64,000 bases of DNA from positions 124,001-188,000 of the forward strand of contig NZ_BPKZ01000001.1 of assembly GCF_019656075.1 (NCBI RefSeq). The letters are read 5' to 3'. Below, one piece after another: positions 62,697 to 64,000 of this stretch. Every line of letters begins with the position of its first letter. Positions within the stretch are counted from its first letter, which is position 1. The DNA comes from Leuconostoc palmae. Its GTDB lineage: Bacteria > Bacillota > Bacilli > Lactobacillales > Lactobacillaceae. The position numbers were made by a program, and so were the translations under genes. The notes below the pieces were generated by a model, which searched no databases, was not told the origin of the DNA, and was given only the letters and a program-made list of their open reading frames with translations.

Positions 62697-62804
62697 AAAA
62701 AAGACCGCTAAGCGGCCAAATATGTACACAAGCACAACACCGAACAACCTTAGGGCTGCTACATTCCTGTCCTGACCCGGTTCGAGAGCCGACATTTGCC
62801 TGCC
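62697..62804 (-). ncRNA. ffs: Signal recognition particle RNA (short bacterial form) with terminator
   Basis: The core reads GGGTCAGGACAGGAATGTAG then CAGCCCTAAGG on the minus strand, the SRP domain that binds Ffh. The GGAA tetraloop is closed by ACA/TGT where many species have TCC/GGA. The 5' end should lie near 62804, 6 bases after the -10. A CCGC-TTA-GCGG hairpin and T run at 62697-62716 terminate it. No Alu-domain, so it is the short type. It precedes dnaX. Confidence 0.9.
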
Positions 62805-62809
62805 TTATT

Positions 62810-62838
62810 ATTATATCTAATTTTTATATTTTACGCAA
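62810..62838 (-). promoter_or_regulatory. SRP RNA promoter
   Basis: TTGCGT (62833-62838), 17 bases, TATAAT (62810-62815) on the minus strand. The -35 box lies in the end of the HD-domain gene. Confidence 0.75.
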
Positions 62839-63349
62839 ATACTTCTGAAACTTTTTTGACCCATCTTGTGCGCCACTTGAAATAAGTTAAATAAGCTTTT
62901 GGGATTAGGTATTCGTTTACAGCAGCAAAATCATCAACTAGTGAAACAATCCAGCTTTCACGATATTTTGGTAGACCAATTGTTGCACCAAACATGTGCT
63001 TAACAATAATATCAGCTTCTTTATCACTAATGTGGGTGATCTTTTGTGCATTAGCTAATGCAATTCTAGGATGAACGTATGCATGAGATCCTTCACTAAA
63101 TTTAGTAACGCGCCAATCATAATAAAACATATCATGAAGTAATCCGGCACGTGCTGTGGCTACTGAGTCCCCACCTACAAATTTAGCAATTTTATAAGAT
63201 TGGTATGACACAGATATCGAGTGACGTAATCTATTTGAAAAGTGATGTTGTGTATACTGCTCTAATTGTTGCACTTCTTGATGTTGTAATAAATCGTTAA
63301 CAATACTTAAATACTCTTGATCGTGTTGCCAAGCGTCGGGATTATACAT
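62831..63349 (-). CDS. HD-domain phosphohydrolase-like protein
   Basis: 172-residue protein with the metal-binding HD pattern: RHSISVSYQSYKIA (first His about 43), LLHDMFYYDW (HD about 71-72) and a later His and Asp (VKHMFGATIG, SLVDDFAAV). It resembles YedJ/HD family proteins annotated as phosphohydrolases. Substrate unknown. GAGG is 11 bases before the ATG. It lies between tadA and the SRP RNA. Confidence 0.82.
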   Translation of the reverse strand: MYNPDAWQHDQEYLSIVNDLLQHQEVQQLEQYTQHHFSNRLRHSISVSYQSYKIAKFVGGDSVATARAGLLHDMFYYDWRVTKFSEGSHAYVHPRIALANAQKITHISDKEADIIVKHMFGATIGLPKYRESWIVSLVDDFAAVNEYLIPKAYLTYFKWRTRWVKKVSEVFA

Positions 63350-63396
63350 GTATGTTTTAGCCTCTTTATTAATGCTTTACTACCATTATAATACGT

Positions 63397-63921
63397 TTAT
63401 TCATTTTTAGCTAAATTTTTTTGTAAAGATTTATTTTCTCGGCGCTTTTTCCTAATATTGGCAAAAAAATTTTGTAATAAAACACGACTATCATCATGTC
63501 GTATTTGAGAATGAACTTCGACACGATGATTTAAACGGCTATCGTCCAGCAATCTATAAAGTGATTTTGCTGCACCCGCTTTAACATCATCTGCGGCATA
63601 GTAGACAATTGGGATACGAGAATTAATAATAGCTCCCGAACACATAATACATGGTTCTAAAGTAACAAACAAGGCGACATTTTCTAATCGCCAAGACCCA
63701 AGTAACTGGTTAGCTTTTTCAATAGCCACTAATTCTGCATGCGACGTTGCTAATTGTTCGGCTTCACGATGATTATGCGCACGAGCAATAATTTGATTTT
63801 CTTGGACAATAACAGCCCCTATAGGAACTTCGCCTTCTTCTCCTGCTTGTTTAGCCTCATTCAAAGCCTCTTGCATAAAATAATCAATTTGAGCATCACT
63901 AAATGTCGGTATTTGGTTCAT
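63397..63921 (-). CDS. tadA: tRNA-specific adenosine deaminase TadA
   Basis: 174-residue TadA, which turns A34 into inosine in tRNA-Arg(ACG). Zinc and proton-shuttle motifs are complete: SHAELVAI (HAE about 60-62) and EPCIMCSGAI (about 89-98). I chose the ATG at 63921, with TTGGAGAG upstream; a GTG two codons earlier overlaps the spacing region. The C-terminal tail is basic. Nothing recognisable follows upstream to the window end (63922-64000). Confidence 0.95.
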   Translation of the reverse strand: MNQIPTFSDAQIDYFMQEALNEAKQAGEEGEVPIGAVIVQENQIIARAHNHREAEQLATSHAELVAIEKANQLLGSWRLENVALFVTLEPCIMCSGAIINSRIPIVYYAADDVKAGAAKSLYRLLDDSRLNHRVEVHSQIRHDDSRVLLQNFFANIRKKRRENKSLQKNLAKNE

Positions 63922-64000
63922 AAACACTCTCCAATATGTAATAACCTTTATTTTTATGAATTACTTTTATATTACCAAAAACAGCATGCATATTTTTTTG

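Noticed and set aside
1-64000. CRISPR arrays, insertion sequences, prophage or integrase genes
   Set aside because: No repeated spacer pattern, transposase, integrase or phage structural genes were found.

Overview
The window looks like chromosomal DNA of a low-GC lactic acid bacterium, most probably Leuconostoc or a close relative (Leuconostocaceae). This is inferred from gene content and order, not from a database match. The evidence is: AT-rich sequence with strong Shine-Dalgarno sites; a mannose-type PTS with CcpA-type cre sites; a FemX-type lipid II aminoacyltransferase; Rex, KimA, MurT/GatD and a SUF system; a short-form SRP RNA; and the Firmicute gene string rsmI-holB-darA-tmk-yaaL-recR-dnaX. 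No prophage, insertion sequence, CRISPR array or rRNA operon was seen. Almost everything reads on the minus strand.

Layout. 1-4.1 kb: mannose PTS (manX, manY and the start of manZ), manA and a nitroreductase. 4.2-7.7 kb: membrane and wall genes plus rex. 7.9-10.6 kb: tsaD, two RimI-like acetyltransferases and tsaB; sua5 at 14.5 kb gives three t6A enzymes in the window. 10.6-12.2 kb: an ECF sigma/anti-sigma pair. 12.3-14.4 kb: ptsHI. 14.5-20.5 kb: sua5-prmC-prfA-tdk and, on the plus strand, murT-gatD. 20.6-25.1 kb: KimA potassium importer with a 55-residue membrane peptide, a C26 amidotransferase and an OppA-like protein. 25.2-29.4 kb: a methionine-cycle cluster (two YxjH/MetE-like genes, MetQ-like, luxS) behind a T-box. 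29.5-34.6 kb: thioredoxin-like protein, broken VOC gene, FucP-like permease, and response regulator-histidine kinase-HtrA. 34.8-42.4 kb: leuABCD plus an MFS permease, a YrdC-like protein and a Ni/Co transporter. 42.5-48.9 kb: an Rgg-like regulator followed by sufCDSUB-sufT. 48.9-64 kb: housekeeping genes, tRNA-Lys, galE, the dnaX cluster, SRP RNA and tadA.

The most notable discovery is a pair of leader-peptide attenuators of the same design. One precedes leuA; its leader peptide contains three consecutive CTC leucine codons. The other precedes the Rgg-like gene that starts the SUF operon; its 20-residue leader peptide has five leucine codons and ends in an LLNLL segment. In both, six RNA segments can form either 1:2, 3:4 and terminator 5:6, or 2:3 and 4:5. 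Leucine shortage should therefore switch on leucine synthesis and Fe-S cluster assembly together. This makes sense because LeuC is a [4Fe-4S] enzyme. The two operons are adjacent, in the same direction, with no terminator seen between them.

A second theme is loss of structural zinc sites. MurT has Ser/Asp at all four zinc-ribbon cysteine positions. Both DnaX and HolB lack the cysteine-rich module normally found after the Walker A region. RecR and TadA keep their zinc ligands.
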